The translations under genes and the position numbers were made by a program. A stretch of 64,000 bases of DNA from Streptomyces lydicus (GTDB lineage Bacteria; Actinomycetota; Actinomycetes; Streptomycetales; Streptomycetaceae). This document shows, piece by piece, positions 35,965-44,020 of the stretch (its first letter is position 1; each line of letters starts with the position of its first letter). The stretch covers positions 257,701-321,700 of the forward strand of contig NZ_JNZA01000002.1 in NCBI RefSeq assembly GCF_000717345.1. The letters run 5' to 3'. The notes under the pieces are model-generated. The model was given only the letters and a program-made list of their open reading frames with translations, did not search any database and had not been told where the DNA came from.

Positions 35965-35992
35965 GGAAAGTAGCTGTACTACGAATGTTTCC
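35965..35992. repeat. Inverted repeats upstream of the CoA-transferase gene
   Basis: GTAG-ctgta-CTAC (35970-35982) lies within a looser GGAAA...TTTCC pair (35965-35969 and 35988-35992). It starts 13 bp before the CoA-transferase ATG, so a protein bound here would block transcription or translation start. A LysR-type T-N11-A can be drawn in it. Confidence 0.4.
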
Positions 35993-36047
35993 GTCTTCGA
36001 CGTTAGGGGAGATGCCGCCGAATGAGAACGATCAAGAAACGAAGAAG

Positions 36048-36070
36048 GGCATGACCACAGTGGTCATGCC
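36048..36070. promoter_or_regulatory. Perfect 23-bp palindrome between the LysR and CoA-transferase genes
   Basis: Two perfect 11-bp arms, GGCATGACCAC and GTGGTCATGCC, flank a single central A. The one-base centre argues against an RNA terminator and for a dimeric protein-binding site. It lies about 95 bp before the CoA-transferase start and 54 bp after the LysR stop; the local LysR protein is the simplest ligand. Confidence 0.55.
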
Positions 36071-36123
36071 GTTTCGTGAAGCAGGGCACGCAGGGCCCCG
36101 GTAATTGTGCCGGGTGGCGTGAA

Positions 36124-37035
36124 TCAGGCGCGGAGCTCGTCGGCGAAGATGCGGTACGCCGCCGCGACCAGCTCTTCCAGGTCCCCTCCGGGCTCCGCCC
36201 GGTCCGTGCGGTAGAGGAGTCCGGTGGCGAGTTCGGCGGGGAAATCCACCACCGGCAGCACCACCACATTGTCCAGCCGGTAAAGCTGCATCGGGCTTTC
36301 CGCGGAAAGCATGGTCACCGAGAAGGCCATTCCGCCGGAAACCAGTTCCGAGGCGCCGGAATAGTCGGAGCTGTTGATGCGAAGACGCTTCTTCAGACCC
36401 GCCGAATGCAGCCGGGTGTCGATTTCGTCGAAAGCGGCGGGCATCGCCTCGGAGGCGGTGGCCACGTACGGGAGGTCCTTCAGCTCGTCCAGGGTGACCG
36501 ACTCCCGGCCCGCGAACCGGTCGGCGGGCACCGCCGCACCGAGCCGCTCCCGCATGACCTCGATGACGCCCAGCGCGGGATCCGAGGCCGGCAGCCGGGC
36601 CAGGGCGAGCGCCAGCCGGCCGTCACGGACCGCCTCGGCGAGGCCGGTGGACCGGCCGGGCCAGCGCTTGAGCTCGTAGCTCTCCCGGCAGGCCGCCTCC
36701 AGGTCGCGGACCCGGGCCCGCAGCGCGGGGTGGACCCCGGACGGCATCCCTATGAGCAGGGTGGCGCGCTGCGGCCGGACCGCCTCACGCAGCCGCCAGG
36801 GAATGGAGTTGACCCGCTCCAGCACGTCACGGGCCATCGGCAGCAGGGCGGCACCGGCCGGGGTCAGCGCGACGTGGTGGGTGCTGCGCTCGAAGAGCGG
36901 CTGGCCCAGCTCGCGCTCCAGGTCCTTGATGCGCTGGCTCAGCGGAGAGGCCGCCATGTGCAACTTGCGTGCCGCCTGGGAGAAGTTCAGCTCTTCGGCA
37001 ACCGCCACGAAGTAGCGCAGGTGCAGCATGTCCAC
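36124..37035 (-). CDS. LysR-family transcriptional regulator
   Basis: 303 residues. Helix-turn-helix at about 3-60 (LHLRYFVAVAEELNFSQAARKLHMAASPLSQRIKDLERELGQ) followed by a periplasmic-binding-protein-like effector domain (ATLLIGMPSGVHPALRARV from about 92). LysR proteins act as tetramers and usually activate an adjacent operon in response to a pathway metabolite. It lies between a thioesterase gene (16 bp upstream) and the CoA-transferase operon, all on one strand, which is unusual since LysR genes are more often divergent from targets. GTG at 37035 and ATG at 37029 are both possible starts. Confidence 0.92.
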   Translation of the reverse strand: MDMLHLRYFVAVAEELNFSQAARKLHMAASPLSQRIKDLERELGQPLFERSTHHVALTPAGAALLPMARDVLERVNSIPWRLREAVRPQRATLLIGMPSGVHPALRARVRDLEAACRESYELKRWPGRSTGLAEAVRDGRLALALARLPASDPALGVIEVMRERLGAAVPADRFAGRESVTLDELKDLPYVATASEAMPAAFDEIDTRLHSAGLKKRLRINSSDYSGASELVSGGMAFSVTMLSAESPMQLYRLDNVVVLPVVDFPAELATGLLYRTDRAEPGGDLEELVAAAYRIFADELRA

Positions 37036-37051
37036 GGAGCCACCGTACCCG

Positions 37052-37525
37052 TCAGTCCCCGGTGAGGCCGAGCAGCGAGGGGTCCTCGGCCAGCTCGCGG
37101 AAGGCCGCCCGCGGGTCCTTGAGCAGCTTGCGCTCGGTCAGGTCCAGCAGCCCGCACACCGCGCTCACCTCGGCGGCGACCGTCCCGTCCGTCTTCCGTA
37201 CGGTCTGCTCGATCCGGAAGGTCTTGCCCTCCCCCCACACGAAGGCGCAGCTCACCTCGACCTCGTCGCCGGCCCGCAGCTCGCGCCGGTAGCGGATGGT
37301 GGTCTCGACGGTCACCGGGCCGACCCGCCGGTCCACCATGGTGCTCTGCCGGATACCGCTCGCCTGCAGCAGCGACCAGCGGGCGTGCTCGGCGTACTGC
37401 AGGTAGACGCTCTGGTTGAGATGGCCCTGGGTGTCCGTCTCGTAGCCGCGGACGGTGACGGCGACCGCGAATGCTTCCGTCGCCCCCTCCGAGGTGGCTC
37501 CTGCTGCTTCTGCCGCATCTGTCAC
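37052..37525 (-). CDS. Acyl-CoA thioesterase, 4HBT (hotdog) family
   Basis: 157 residues, single hotdog domain. VTVRGYETDTQGHLNQSVYLQYAEHARW carries the 4HBT signature with the catalytic Asp replaced in position by Asp30-like residue of YETDTQGHLN, followed by EHARW and VVET-type beta strands (GPVTVETTIRYRRELRAGDEVEV). It hydrolyses an acyl-CoA in the cytoplasm. Being 16 bp before the LysR gene of the acetoacetate decarboxylase operon, it could release acetoacetate from acetoacetyl-CoA, supplying the decarboxylase. Substrate is inference. GTG start at 37525 with GGGAG at a rather long distance. Confidence 0.82.
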   Translation of the reverse strand: MTDAAEAAGATSEGATEAFAVAVTVRGYETDTQGHLNQSVYLQYAEHARWSLLQASGIRQSTMVDRRVGPVTVETTIRYRRELRAGDEVEVSCAFVWGEGKTFRIEQTVRKTDGTVAAEVSAVCGLLDLTERKLLKDPRAAFRELAEDPSLLGLTGD

Positions 37526-37639
37526 GTCGTCGTCTCCCGCTCCCCCATGAGCACGGGCCGCGCCCGGCCACCCGCGCCTCTCCAGCCACTTGCTTCACAT
37601 CGTAAGGCGGGGCCGTGGAGCGGTCGGCGGCGGTGGTCC

Positions 37640-38869
37640 TCAGGGGCTGCCCGTCTTCAGCCGCAGGTTCCACTTGGCCAGCGCCTCACCCACCGGCTGG
37701 AAGATGGTGATGGTGTCGCCGCCGAAGTTTCCGCACGTCGCGGCGCCGCCTCCGGAGTGCACGCCGATGGCCATCGGGGCGTTGGGCTGGGTGACGTACG
37801 AACCGCCCGAATCGCCGGGCGCGGAACAGGCGTTGGTGTACGAGAGCCCGTCGATGACGGTGGTGCCGTAGTCCACCGTCTGGTCGGCCCGGGTGATCTC
37901 GCCGCAGTGCCAGCCGCTGGACTGGCCGGAGTGGCAGATGGACATGCCGGTCAGGCCCTCCTGCGAGCCGGTGACCGGCACCGGGGCGCCGCCCTGGCCC
38001 GCCACGGCCGGGCTCAGCGTCCAGCCCGGCTGGTCGACCGTGACCAGCCCGTAGTCGCCCTCGCGCCCGTTGACGCTGTGCACCCCGCCCTGGTTGGAGG
38101 TCCCCAGCCGGCTGCCGTCCTTCCCGTACGCGGCCTGGTCCGGGGTGCGGGTGCAGTGACCGGCCGTCAGGAAGCCCTGGAAGTTGCCCGGTCCGGTCAC
38201 CGAGAAGCCGACGGAGCAGATGCCTTCGCTGCCGGGCATCCAGCGTTCCCCACCGATGACCGTGCCGTCCTGCTGGCGCGGCGACTGGGCGCTGCGCTCC
38301 ACGGTGACCGGGACCTTCGCCCGGCCGCCGAGGGCCCGCACGGTCTTCTCGAAGGCGTCGGTCCGCGCGGTGCGCCGGGTGCGGTCGATGCGGATCACCA
38401 CACCGTTGGCGCGCTCGTCCACGCCCCAGCCGGTGACCCCGGGAACGCCCTTGCCGACCCGGCCGTTGATCTGCCGCACCAGCGCGCTGAGCACCGCGCG
38501 GCTGTGCCGGACGGTCTTGGGCAGCGCACCGGCGGCCCGGACCCGCTGGGCGTCGGCGGGCCCGGTGACCGCGACGACGAGCCGGCCGCTCCTCTTGTCG
38601 AACCACATCCCGGCCGGCGGGGCGGCCAGCGCCCGGCGTACCGCGGCCGCGGCCCGGTGCGCGTCGGCCTCCTGGGCGAGCCTGGTGCGCACCTGCTCGG
38701 CGGTGAGTCCGAGGTCCCGGCGCATCGCGTCGAGCATGCCGCGGGGCGAGGGCTGGGGCGTCGGCTCGTGCTGCGGCACGGCGCGCGCCGGGCTGAGCGG
38801 GCCGACGGCCGCCATGGCGGCGGCGACGGTCAGGCCACACAGCGCGGCCTTGCGGTTGCGGCGTTCCAT
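37640..38869 (-). CDS. Exported S1-family serine protease (streptogrisin/alpha-lytic type)
   Basis: 409 residues: signal peptide (ALCGLTVAAAMAAVGPLSPARA, about 9-30), an alpha-lytic-protease-type pro-region (about 45-190, beginning MRRDLGLTAEQVRTRLAQEA) that folds the enzyme and is then removed, and a chymotrypsin-like mature domain. The triad is visible as TAGHC (His), GDYGLV (Asp) and PGDSGGS (Ser); several Cys pairs are as in streptogrisins. No C-terminal carbohydrate-binding domain. ATG at 38869 after GGAG. It is divergent from an NlpC/P60-like gene over 103 bp. Likely a secreted nutritional protease. Confidence 0.92.
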   Translation of the reverse strand: MERRNRKAALCGLTVAAAMAAVGPLSPARAVPQHEPTPQPSPRGMLDAMRRDLGLTAEQVRTRLAQEADAHRAAAAVRRALAAPPAGMWFDKRSGRLVVAVTGPADAQRVRAAGALPKTVRHSRAVLSALVRQINGRVGKGVPGVTGWGVDERANGVVIRIDRTRRTARTDAFEKTVRALGGRAKVPVTVERSAQSPRQQDGTVIGGERWMPGSEGICSVGFSVTGPGNFQGFLTAGHCTRTPDQAAYGKDGSRLGTSNQGGVHSVNGREGDYGLVTVDQPGWTLSPAVAGQGGAPVPVTGSQEGLTGMSICHSGQSSGWHCGEITRADQTVDYGTTVIDGLSYTNACSAPGDSGGSYVTQPNAPMAIGVHSGGGAATCGNFGGDTITIFQPVGEALAKWNLRLKTGSP

Positions 38870-38972
38870 CGGGGAGCTCCTCGCGGTGTCGAGTGCACGT
38901 CGGTCCGGTCCGTCGAGCGTGCGCGACACCGGGGCGGGCGGCACGGGGAGAGATCCCCGGCATGATGGGAGC

Positions 38973-39524
38973 GTGACGCCCGATCCCGGATCCCAAGTCC
39001 CCACCGCACACGGCCCGGTAGCGTTCGGGCAGCTGCCGGCGGCGCTGCGCAATGTGACCTACTCGGGTGCCCGCCATCCGGGAGCCGCAACACCTGAATG
39101 CCCGTCACACGGGCCGGACGGGACGCCCGATGCCGCCGGGCCGGCCGCGGCGGGCGCCCTCGCCGACCTGGCCCGGGGCGCCAACTGCCAGCGCTACGCC
39201 TACGCCGTGCTGCGCCACTTCGGCCTGCCGGTCCCGCCGTTGCGGTCGGCGGAGCTGTGGGCGGACGAGCGGGCGACCGTACGGGCCGGTGAGCCGCGGC
39301 CGCTGGACCTGGTGCTGTTCGACGCCGGTCCGGCCGGCGGCCGGCCCGAGGGGTACGGCGCCCACGTGGGCGTCCACCTGGGGCCCGACCAGGTGCTGCA
39401 CCTGTGCCGGGAGGTCGGCCGGCCCACCGTGTGGCGGTACGCGGACTTCGCAGCGCGGGCCCGCTATGCGCGGCTGCTGGGGGTCAAGCGGGTGCGGCAG
39501 GCGACGGGCCGCTGCACGGACTGA
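38973..39524 (+). CDS. NlpC/P60-superfamily-like protein
   Basis: 183 residues. The central block GANCQRYAYAVLRHFGLPVPP carries the presumed catalytic Cys at the start of a helix, and PLDLVLFD...YGAHVGVHLGPDQVLHLCREVG supplies the His-bearing strand, the layout of papain-like NlpC/P60 hydrolases. No signal peptide is seen, so it may act in the cytoplasm or be released otherwise; related proteins are often called cell wall hydrolases but many act on other amides. The start is GTG at 38973; the ribosome site (GGGAG) is abnormally close, so a short leader or an alternative start is possible. Confidence 0.7.
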   Translation: MTPDPGSQVPTAHGPVAFGQLPAALRNVTYSGARHPGAATPECPSHGPDGTPDAAGPAAAGALADLARGANCQRYAYAVLRHFGLPVPPLRSAELWADERATVRAGEPRPLDLVLFDAGPAGGRPEGYGAHVGVHLGPDQVLHLCREVGRPTVWRYADFAARARYARLLGVKRVRQATGRCTD

Positions 39525-39562
39525 GCGCGGGCCGGCGGCGCGGGAGGGTCCGTGTCCGGGGC

Positions 39563-40927
39563 TCAGAAGCCGCCGTCGCCGCCCCCGCCGAAACCGCCCC
39601 CGTCGAAGCCGCCGCCGTCACCGAAGCCGCCGCCGAACCCGCCGCCGAAGTCATCGGGGTTGAAGTCGGAGCCGGAGTAGTCACCGCCGTCGACGCCCCC
39701 GGGACCGCCGAAGTCCGCGCCGTAGGCGGGGGACGACATCATCACGTTGCCGAGCAGCGTGCCGACCAGGAGGCCGGGCAGCAGACCGCCGCCGAAGTAG
39801 CCGCCGGCCCAGGGGCCGTAGGCCGGACCCGCCTCCCAGTACGGGCGGTCGCCGCTCTCGGTGCGGACCGTACGGGCCAGCGGCTCCCGGCCGTCGTCCA
39901 GCCGGCTCTTGTCCGCCGCGCAGACCGGAACGGTACGCGCCGCGCCACCGGCCGGGGCCCACTGGACGTCGACGACGGACGGACCGTGCCGCGGGTCGAA
40001 GAAGCACGGCAGCCGGCGCTCGGGCAGCGGCCGGCCCTCGCGCCGCGCGGCCAGGGTGGCCAGCGAGAACCGGCCGTCCTCCAGCGCCTTGGTCACCCCC
40101 TGCACGTCACCGGGGTGCTCGGCCGCCGCCATCGCCGACTTGGCCGACTCGTAGGCGTCCAGCGCATGGCTGTAGTCCGCGCGCATCGCGTCGTCCGCGC
40201 CGGGCTCACCGGGGTTGAAGTCGAGCCGGTCCAGTTCCTCGCCGAAGGCGGTGATGTCCTCGTCGACGACGACCCGCAGGTCCTCCAGCGCGGCCCGCTC
40301 CTCCTCGGCCCGCCGCTTGCGGGTGCGGCGGACCAGGGCGTACGCGCCCCCGCCGCCCACGACCAGCAGGACGCCCAGGCCGATCGCCGTGCCGGTGTCG
40401 ACGCCGGAGCCACCGGTGCTGCCCCAGGAGTCGGGGGCGTGGCCGTTGGCCGACCGGGTCGCCGAGTCGACGAAGCTGTTCAGGCGCTCGTCGACCGTCG
40501 GGTACTGGGAGCGCTTCACCGAGCCGACGAGGTTCTGCACCGAACTGCGCGGCATCACCCGGGGGTCGGCGCCGGCGTTGAAGCCGTTGCCGAGTTCGAC
40601 CGCGTAGACGCCGCTGATGCCGACCTTGGTCCGCAGATCCCGCAGCAGCGTGCCGGGCTGGTACTCGGCGGCGCGCGGCAGCACGGCGACGAAGACCGGC
40701 TTGTCCGCGTCCTTGATCTTCTTGGCCAGCGCGTCGGCCTGGGCGGCGGAGAGCTGGCCGGAGGCGCGCGGATCGACGTAGACCGGGCGCTTCTTCAGGG
40801 CGGTCGCCGCCTCGTCGAGGCCGCCCGCGGCCCGGGCGCCGGGCGCCAGCAGGGCGGCCACCGCCAGCAGCGCGGCGACCAACAGCACGACCGGTCCGAT
40901 CAGCCCACGACGAGTTGCGGTGTTCAT
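39563..40927 (-). CDS. Membrane protein with TPM-like extracytoplasmic domain and Gly-rich tail
   Basis: 454 residues. A signal/anchor helix (about 9-34) is followed by a TPM-like domain (about 40-175, RPVYVDPRASGQLSAAQADALAKKI; FVAVLPRAAEYQPG), a transmembrane helix (about 182-203), a basic RRTRKRR stop-transfer and a coiled cytoplasmic region (EEERAALEDLRVVVDEDITAFGEELD). The end is a 70-residue Gly/Phe/Asp-rich repeat. A CFFDPRHGPS motif and another Cys (VCAADKSRL) sit in the cytoplasmic part. TPM-like proteins include Psb32/YgcG families of unknown or protein-quality functions. Role unknown; ATG at 40927. Confidence 0.72.
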   Translation of the reverse strand: MNTATRRGLIGPVVLLVAALLAVAALLAPGARAAGGLDEAATALKKRPVYVDPRASGQLSAAQADALAKKIKDADKPVFVAVLPRAAEYQPGTLLRDLRTKVGISGVYAVELGNGFNAGADPRVMPRSSVQNLVGSVKRSQYPTVDERLNSFVDSATRSANGHAPDSWGSTGGSGVDTGTAIGLGVLLVVGGGGAYALVRRTRKRRAEEERAALEDLRVVVDEDITAFGEELDRLDFNPGEPGADDAMRADYSHALDAYESAKSAMAAAEHPGDVQGVTKALEDGRFSLATLAARREGRPLPERRLPCFFDPRHGPSVVDVQWAPAGGAARTVPVCAADKSRLDDGREPLARTVRTESGDRPYWEAGPAYGPWAGGYFGGGLLPGLLVGTLLGNVMMSSPAYGADFGGPGGVDGGDYSGSDFNPDDFGGGFGGGFGDGGGFDGGGFGGGGDGGF

Positions 40928-40961
40928 GGGTTCGACGCTACCCGAACGGCACTTTCCAGAC

Positions 40962-40978
40962 ATCACCGGTCCGGTGAT
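40962..40978. promoter_or_regulatory. 17-bp palindrome, possible operator
   Basis: ATCACCGG-T-CCGGTGAT, perfect 8-bp arms around one base, 35 bp before the start of the TPM-like gene and 153 bp before the divergent secreted-protein gene. The single-base centre favours a protein-binding site over a hairpin. Confidence 0.4.
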
Positions 40979-41130
40979 CCTTCCGGTCCGGCCGCCGGGA
41001 TTCTCTCCCGCCACCGAGGGCCTGTCGCGCCGGAAATGACCATCCAGGTGATCGCTCCGCGCGTCGTTTTTGGCGTCCCGAGTGCCGGGGATGCTCCGGC
41101 TCGTCCCTCCCCCGAGGAAACGAGGAGACG

Positions 41131-41670
41131 ATGTCCAGGGCCGCTTCGATAGCCACCAATCTGGCCGTCGCCGTCGCCGCCACCGCCGTCGGCTGCACGG
41201 TGGTCGTCACACTCACCCCCGGGCATCCCGCCCCGGACCCGGTCAAGCCGGCGGCCCGCAGCGCCCTGGCCGCGGCGACCGGACACCCGGGCGCGGCGGC
41301 GCGGGCCGCGACCTCCGCGCTCGGCGCGGGTGCCACGGACCCCGAGGCCGAGCTGCTCGCCACGCCCGTGGCGGGCCGGATCGAGGTGACCGCGCCGCAG
41401 GCCGGGGTGAACTTCAAGTCGAACGGCAGCTCCGTCGTGGCCTGGACGAACACCACGGGCCAGCAGGTGGACATCTGGCTGAACGCGGACATGGGCCACG
41501 GCCGTACCCAGCGGATGGGCCTGGTCGCGACCAAGGCGGGCGCCGGCCGCACCGGCGAGGCGATCGTGACGCTGCCCCGGGTGCCGCCGGGCCCGCACTA
41601 CTTCCTGGAAGTGGTGGCCGGTGACGGCGCGGTCCGCGGCTTCAGCCGGACCTTCGCCGTCACCGAATGA
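41131..41670 (+). CDS. Secreted protein with Ig-like C-terminal domain, function unknown
   Basis: 179 residues: signal or anchor helix (about 6-30, ATNLAVAVAATAVGCTVVVTL), an Ala-rich linker, and a beta-rich domain (about 86-178) with RIEVTAPQAGVNFKSNGSSVVAWTNTTGQQVDIWL. This resembles the Ser-Thr-rich/Ig-like adhesin-type domain with the 'P-x-x-G...V-x-W-x-N' pattern found in exported actinobacterial and fungal proteins. No catalytic residues are apparent. ATG start behind GAGGAGA. It ends eight bases from the convergent acyl-CoA dehydrogenase gene. I do not recognise a specific function. Confidence 0.7.
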   Translation: MSRAASIATNLAVAVAATAVGCTVVVTLTPGHPAPDPVKPAARSALAAATGHPGAAARAATSALGAGATDPEAELLATPVAGRIEVTAPQAGVNFKSNGSSVVAWTNTTGQQVDIWLNADMGHGRTQRMGLVATKAGAGRTGEAIVTLPRVPPGPHYFLEVVAGDGAVRGFSRTFAVTE

Positions 41671-41678
41671 CCGGTGTC

Positions 41679-42839
41679 CTACGGCGCGTCCAGACCGACC
41701 AGCCCGGCGAGTGCCTCCCGGTGGCGGCCCGGCGACCCCAGCGCGAGCTCGTCGCTCTTGGCCCGCTTGAGGAAGAGATGCGCCGGGTGTTCCCACGTCA
41801 TCCCGATGCCGCCGTGCAGCTGGACGCACTCCTCGGCGGCGCGCACCGCGACCGGCGCGCAGTACGCCTGGGCGACCGCCACCGCCACCGCGGCGTCGGG
41901 GCTGCCGGTGGCCAGCGCGTCCGCGGCGTTACGGGCGGCGGCGCGGGCCGAGGCGACCTCCAGCCACAGAGCGGCCATCCGGTGCTTGAGCGCCTGGAAC
42001 GAACCGACGGGGCGGCCGAACTGGGTGCGCTCGGCGGTGTGCCGCACGGTCTCGGTCAGACACCACTCGGCGACGCCCAGCTGTTCGGAGGCGAGCAGCC
42101 CGGCGCCGGTGAGCAGGGCGCGTTCGACCGCCGCGCGGGCGCGGTCCCCGGCGGCGAGGAGGCGGCCCCGGGCGCCGTCGAGGGTGAGGTGGCCCAGGGG
42201 GCGGGTGAGGTCGAGCGGGGTGACGGCCTCGGTGCGGACGCCGTCCGCGGCGGCCTCGACCGCGTGCAGCTCCGGACCGTCGGGCCCCTGCGCCAGGACG
42301 AGCAGCAGCTCGGCGGCCGCGACGTCGGCGACCGAGGTCACCCGGCCGGTCAGCACGCCGGCCGGGTCGGCCCGTACGGCCGGCTCCGGCAGCCCGCCCG
42401 GTGCGGTCGGCAGCGGGAGGGCGAGCACGCCGACGGTGCGGCCCTCGGCGAGCGCGGCGAGCGGTGTGGCGACCTCCTCCCGGTCGTGGTCGAGGGCGAG
42501 CAGCGCGGTCACCGCGATGACCGCGCTGGTCAGGTACGGGACGGGCGCGACCGAGCGGCCCAGTTCCTCCATCACGACGGCGGCCTCACGGGTGCTCGCG
42601 CCCGCCCCGCCGAGCTTTTCCGGCACCAGCAGGCCCGCGGTGCCGATGCCGGTGGCGAGCGCCCGCCACAGTCCGGTGTCGTAGGGGACGTCCGACTCCA
42701 GGCCGGCGAGCACGGTGGCCGGGTCGCTGCGATCGGCGAGCAGCGACCGGACGGCGTCGCGCAGCGCGTCCTCGTCCTCGGAGTAGAGGAGGTCGGGGTC
42801 GGGCGTCGGGGCGGCCGACGGGCGGGTCTCGGCGGTCAT
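41679..42839 (-). CDS. Acyl-CoA dehydrogenase family protein, probable non-catalytic partner subunit
   Basis: 386 residues. The acyl-CoA dehydrogenase fold is recognisable (GTAGLLVPEKLGGAGASTREAAVVMEELGRSVAPVPY; QFGRPVGSFQALKHRMA; EECVQLHGGIGMTWEHPAHLFLKRA). The usual catalytic Glu motif (EGGTSE-like) near the C-terminus is absent; the chain ends GSPGRHREALAGLV. Mycobacterial steroid enzymes such as ChsE pairs form alpha2-beta2 heterotetramers in which only one subunit has the base. Together with the adjacent gene, whose stop overlaps this ATG, this protein probably forms such a heteromer. Substrate may be a bulky acyl-CoA; this is inference. Confidence 0.85.
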   Translation of the reverse strand: MTAETRPSAAPTPDPDLLYSEDEDALRDAVRSLLADRSDPATVLAGLESDVPYDTGLWRALATGIGTAGLLVPEKLGGAGASTREAAVVMEELGRSVAPVPYLTSAVIAVTALLALDHDREEVATPLAALAEGRTVGVLALPLPTAPGGLPEPAVRADPAGVLTGRVTSVADVAAAELLLVLAQGPDGPELHAVEAAADGVRTEAVTPLDLTRPLGHLTLDGARGRLLAAGDRARAAVERALLTGAGLLASEQLGVAEWCLTETVRHTAERTQFGRPVGSFQALKHRMAALWLEVASARAAARNAADALATGSPDAAVAVAVAQAYCAPVAVRAAEECVQLHGGIGMTWEHPAHLFLKRAKSDELALGSPGRHREALAGLVGLDAP

Positions 42840-44020
42840 CGGGGGAGGTCCTTCCACGCGACGTCCTTGTCGGTGCGCGGCTCGGGCGGCAGGCCCAGCA
42901 CGCGTTCGGCGACGATGTTGAGCAGCACTTCGGAGGTGCCTCCTTCGATGGAGTTCCCCTTGGCGCGCAGATAGCGGTAGCCGGCCTCGCGTCCGGTGAA
43001 GTCGACGCCGTCGGGGCGGCGCATCGTCCAGTCGTCGTAGGTCAGTCCGTCCTCCGCGAGGAACTCCACCTCCCAGCCGCTGATCTCCTGCGCGAGGCGG
43101 GCGAAGGCCAGCTTCATGCCGCTGCCCTCGGGGCCGGGCTGGCCCTTGGTCAGCTGCTGGCGCAGCCGCTCGCCGGTGAGCCGGGCGACCTCGGCGTCCA
43201 CCCACAGCTTCAGCAGCCGCTGGTGCAGGTCGTGGGTGCGCAGTGCGGGGCGGGCGCGCCAGTCGGCGGCGGCGACGCCGATCATGCCGCCTTCGCGGGG
43301 GATGCGGGAGCCGCCGATGGCGACCCGCTCGTTCATCAGCGTGGTCTGGGCGACCTTCCAGCCCTCGCCGACCGCGCCGAGGCGGTGGGCGTCGGGGATC
43401 CGGACACCGGTCAGGAAGACCTCGTTGAACTCGGCCTCACCGGTGATCTGCCGCAGCGGCCGCACCTCGACGCCGGGGTCGGTCATGTCGCAGATGAAGT
43501 AACTGATGCCGCGGTGCTTGGGCACGTCGGGGTCGGTGCGGGCGATCAGGATGGCCCAGCGGGCCAGGTGTGCGCTGGACGTCCAGACCTTCTGTCCGTC
43601 GACGACCCAGCCTCCCTCGTCATCCCGTACCGCGCGGGTCGCCAGCGCCGCCAGGTCGGAGCCGGCGCCCGGCTCGCTGAAGAGCTGGCACCACACTTCC
43701 TCGCCGGTCCACAGGGGGCGCAGGAAGCGCTGCTTCTGCTCGTCGGTGCCGAACCGGAGGACGGTGGGCGCGGCCATGCCGAGGCCGATGCCGATCCGGC
43801 CGGGGTCGTTGTCGGGGGCGCCGGCGGCCGCCAGTTCCGCGTCCACCACCGCCTGCAGGGACCGCGGCGCGTCCAGCCCGCCGAGGCCGGCCGGGAAGTG
43901 GACCCAGGCGAGTCCGGCGTCGAAGCGGGCGCGGAGGAACTCCAGCCGGTCGGTGGTGGCGGGCGGGTGCGCGGCCAGCAGCTCGGCGGTGCGGCGGCGC
44001 AGGTCCTGGGCGTCGGTCAT
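42836..44020 (-). CDS. Acyl-CoA dehydrogenase family protein, probable catalytic subunit
   Basis: 394 residues. FAD/acyl-CoA dehydrogenase motifs: CQLFSEPGAGSDLAALATRAV, WVVDGQKVWTSSAHLARWAILIART, and the C-terminal KGNSIEGGTSEVLLNIVAERVLGLP with the catalytic-type Glu in IEGGTSE. It belongs to the large FadE group common in Streptomyces and mycobacteria. Start ATG at 44020 overlaps the quinone oxidoreductase stop (ATGA), and its own stop overlaps the next ATG, so the three genes are translationally coupled. With the following gene it likely makes a heteromeric dehydrogenase. Confidence 0.88.
   Translation of the reverse strand: MTDAQDLRRRTAELLAAHPPATTDRLEFLRARFDAGLAWVHFPAGLGGLDAPRSLQAVVDAELAAAGAPDNDPGRIGIGLGMAAPTVLRFGTDEQKQRFLRPLWTGEEVWCQLFSEPGAGSDLAALATRAVRDDEGGWVVDGQKVWTSSAHLARWAILIARTDPDVPKHRGISYFICDMTDPGVEVRPLRQITGEAEFNEVFLTGVRIPDAHRLGAVGEGWKVAQTTLMNERVAIGGSRIPREGGMIGVAAADWRARPALRTHDLHQRLLKLWVDAEVARLTGERLRQQLTKGQPGPEGSGMKLAFARLAQEISGWEVEFLAEDGLTYDDWTMRRPDGVDFTGREAGYRYLRAKGNSIEGGTSEVLLNIVAERVLGLPPEPRTDKDVAWKDLPR

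Noticed and set aside
37052..37525. Carnitine catabolism as the role of the thioesterase, hydroxyacyl-CoA dehydrogenase and CoA-transferase cluster
   Set aside because: A carnitine-dehydrogenase-like enzyme and a thioesterase are suggestive, but the cleavage enzyme for dehydrocarnitine is missing and acetoacetate decarboxylase, hydratase and acyl-CoA dehydrogenase would be unexplained.
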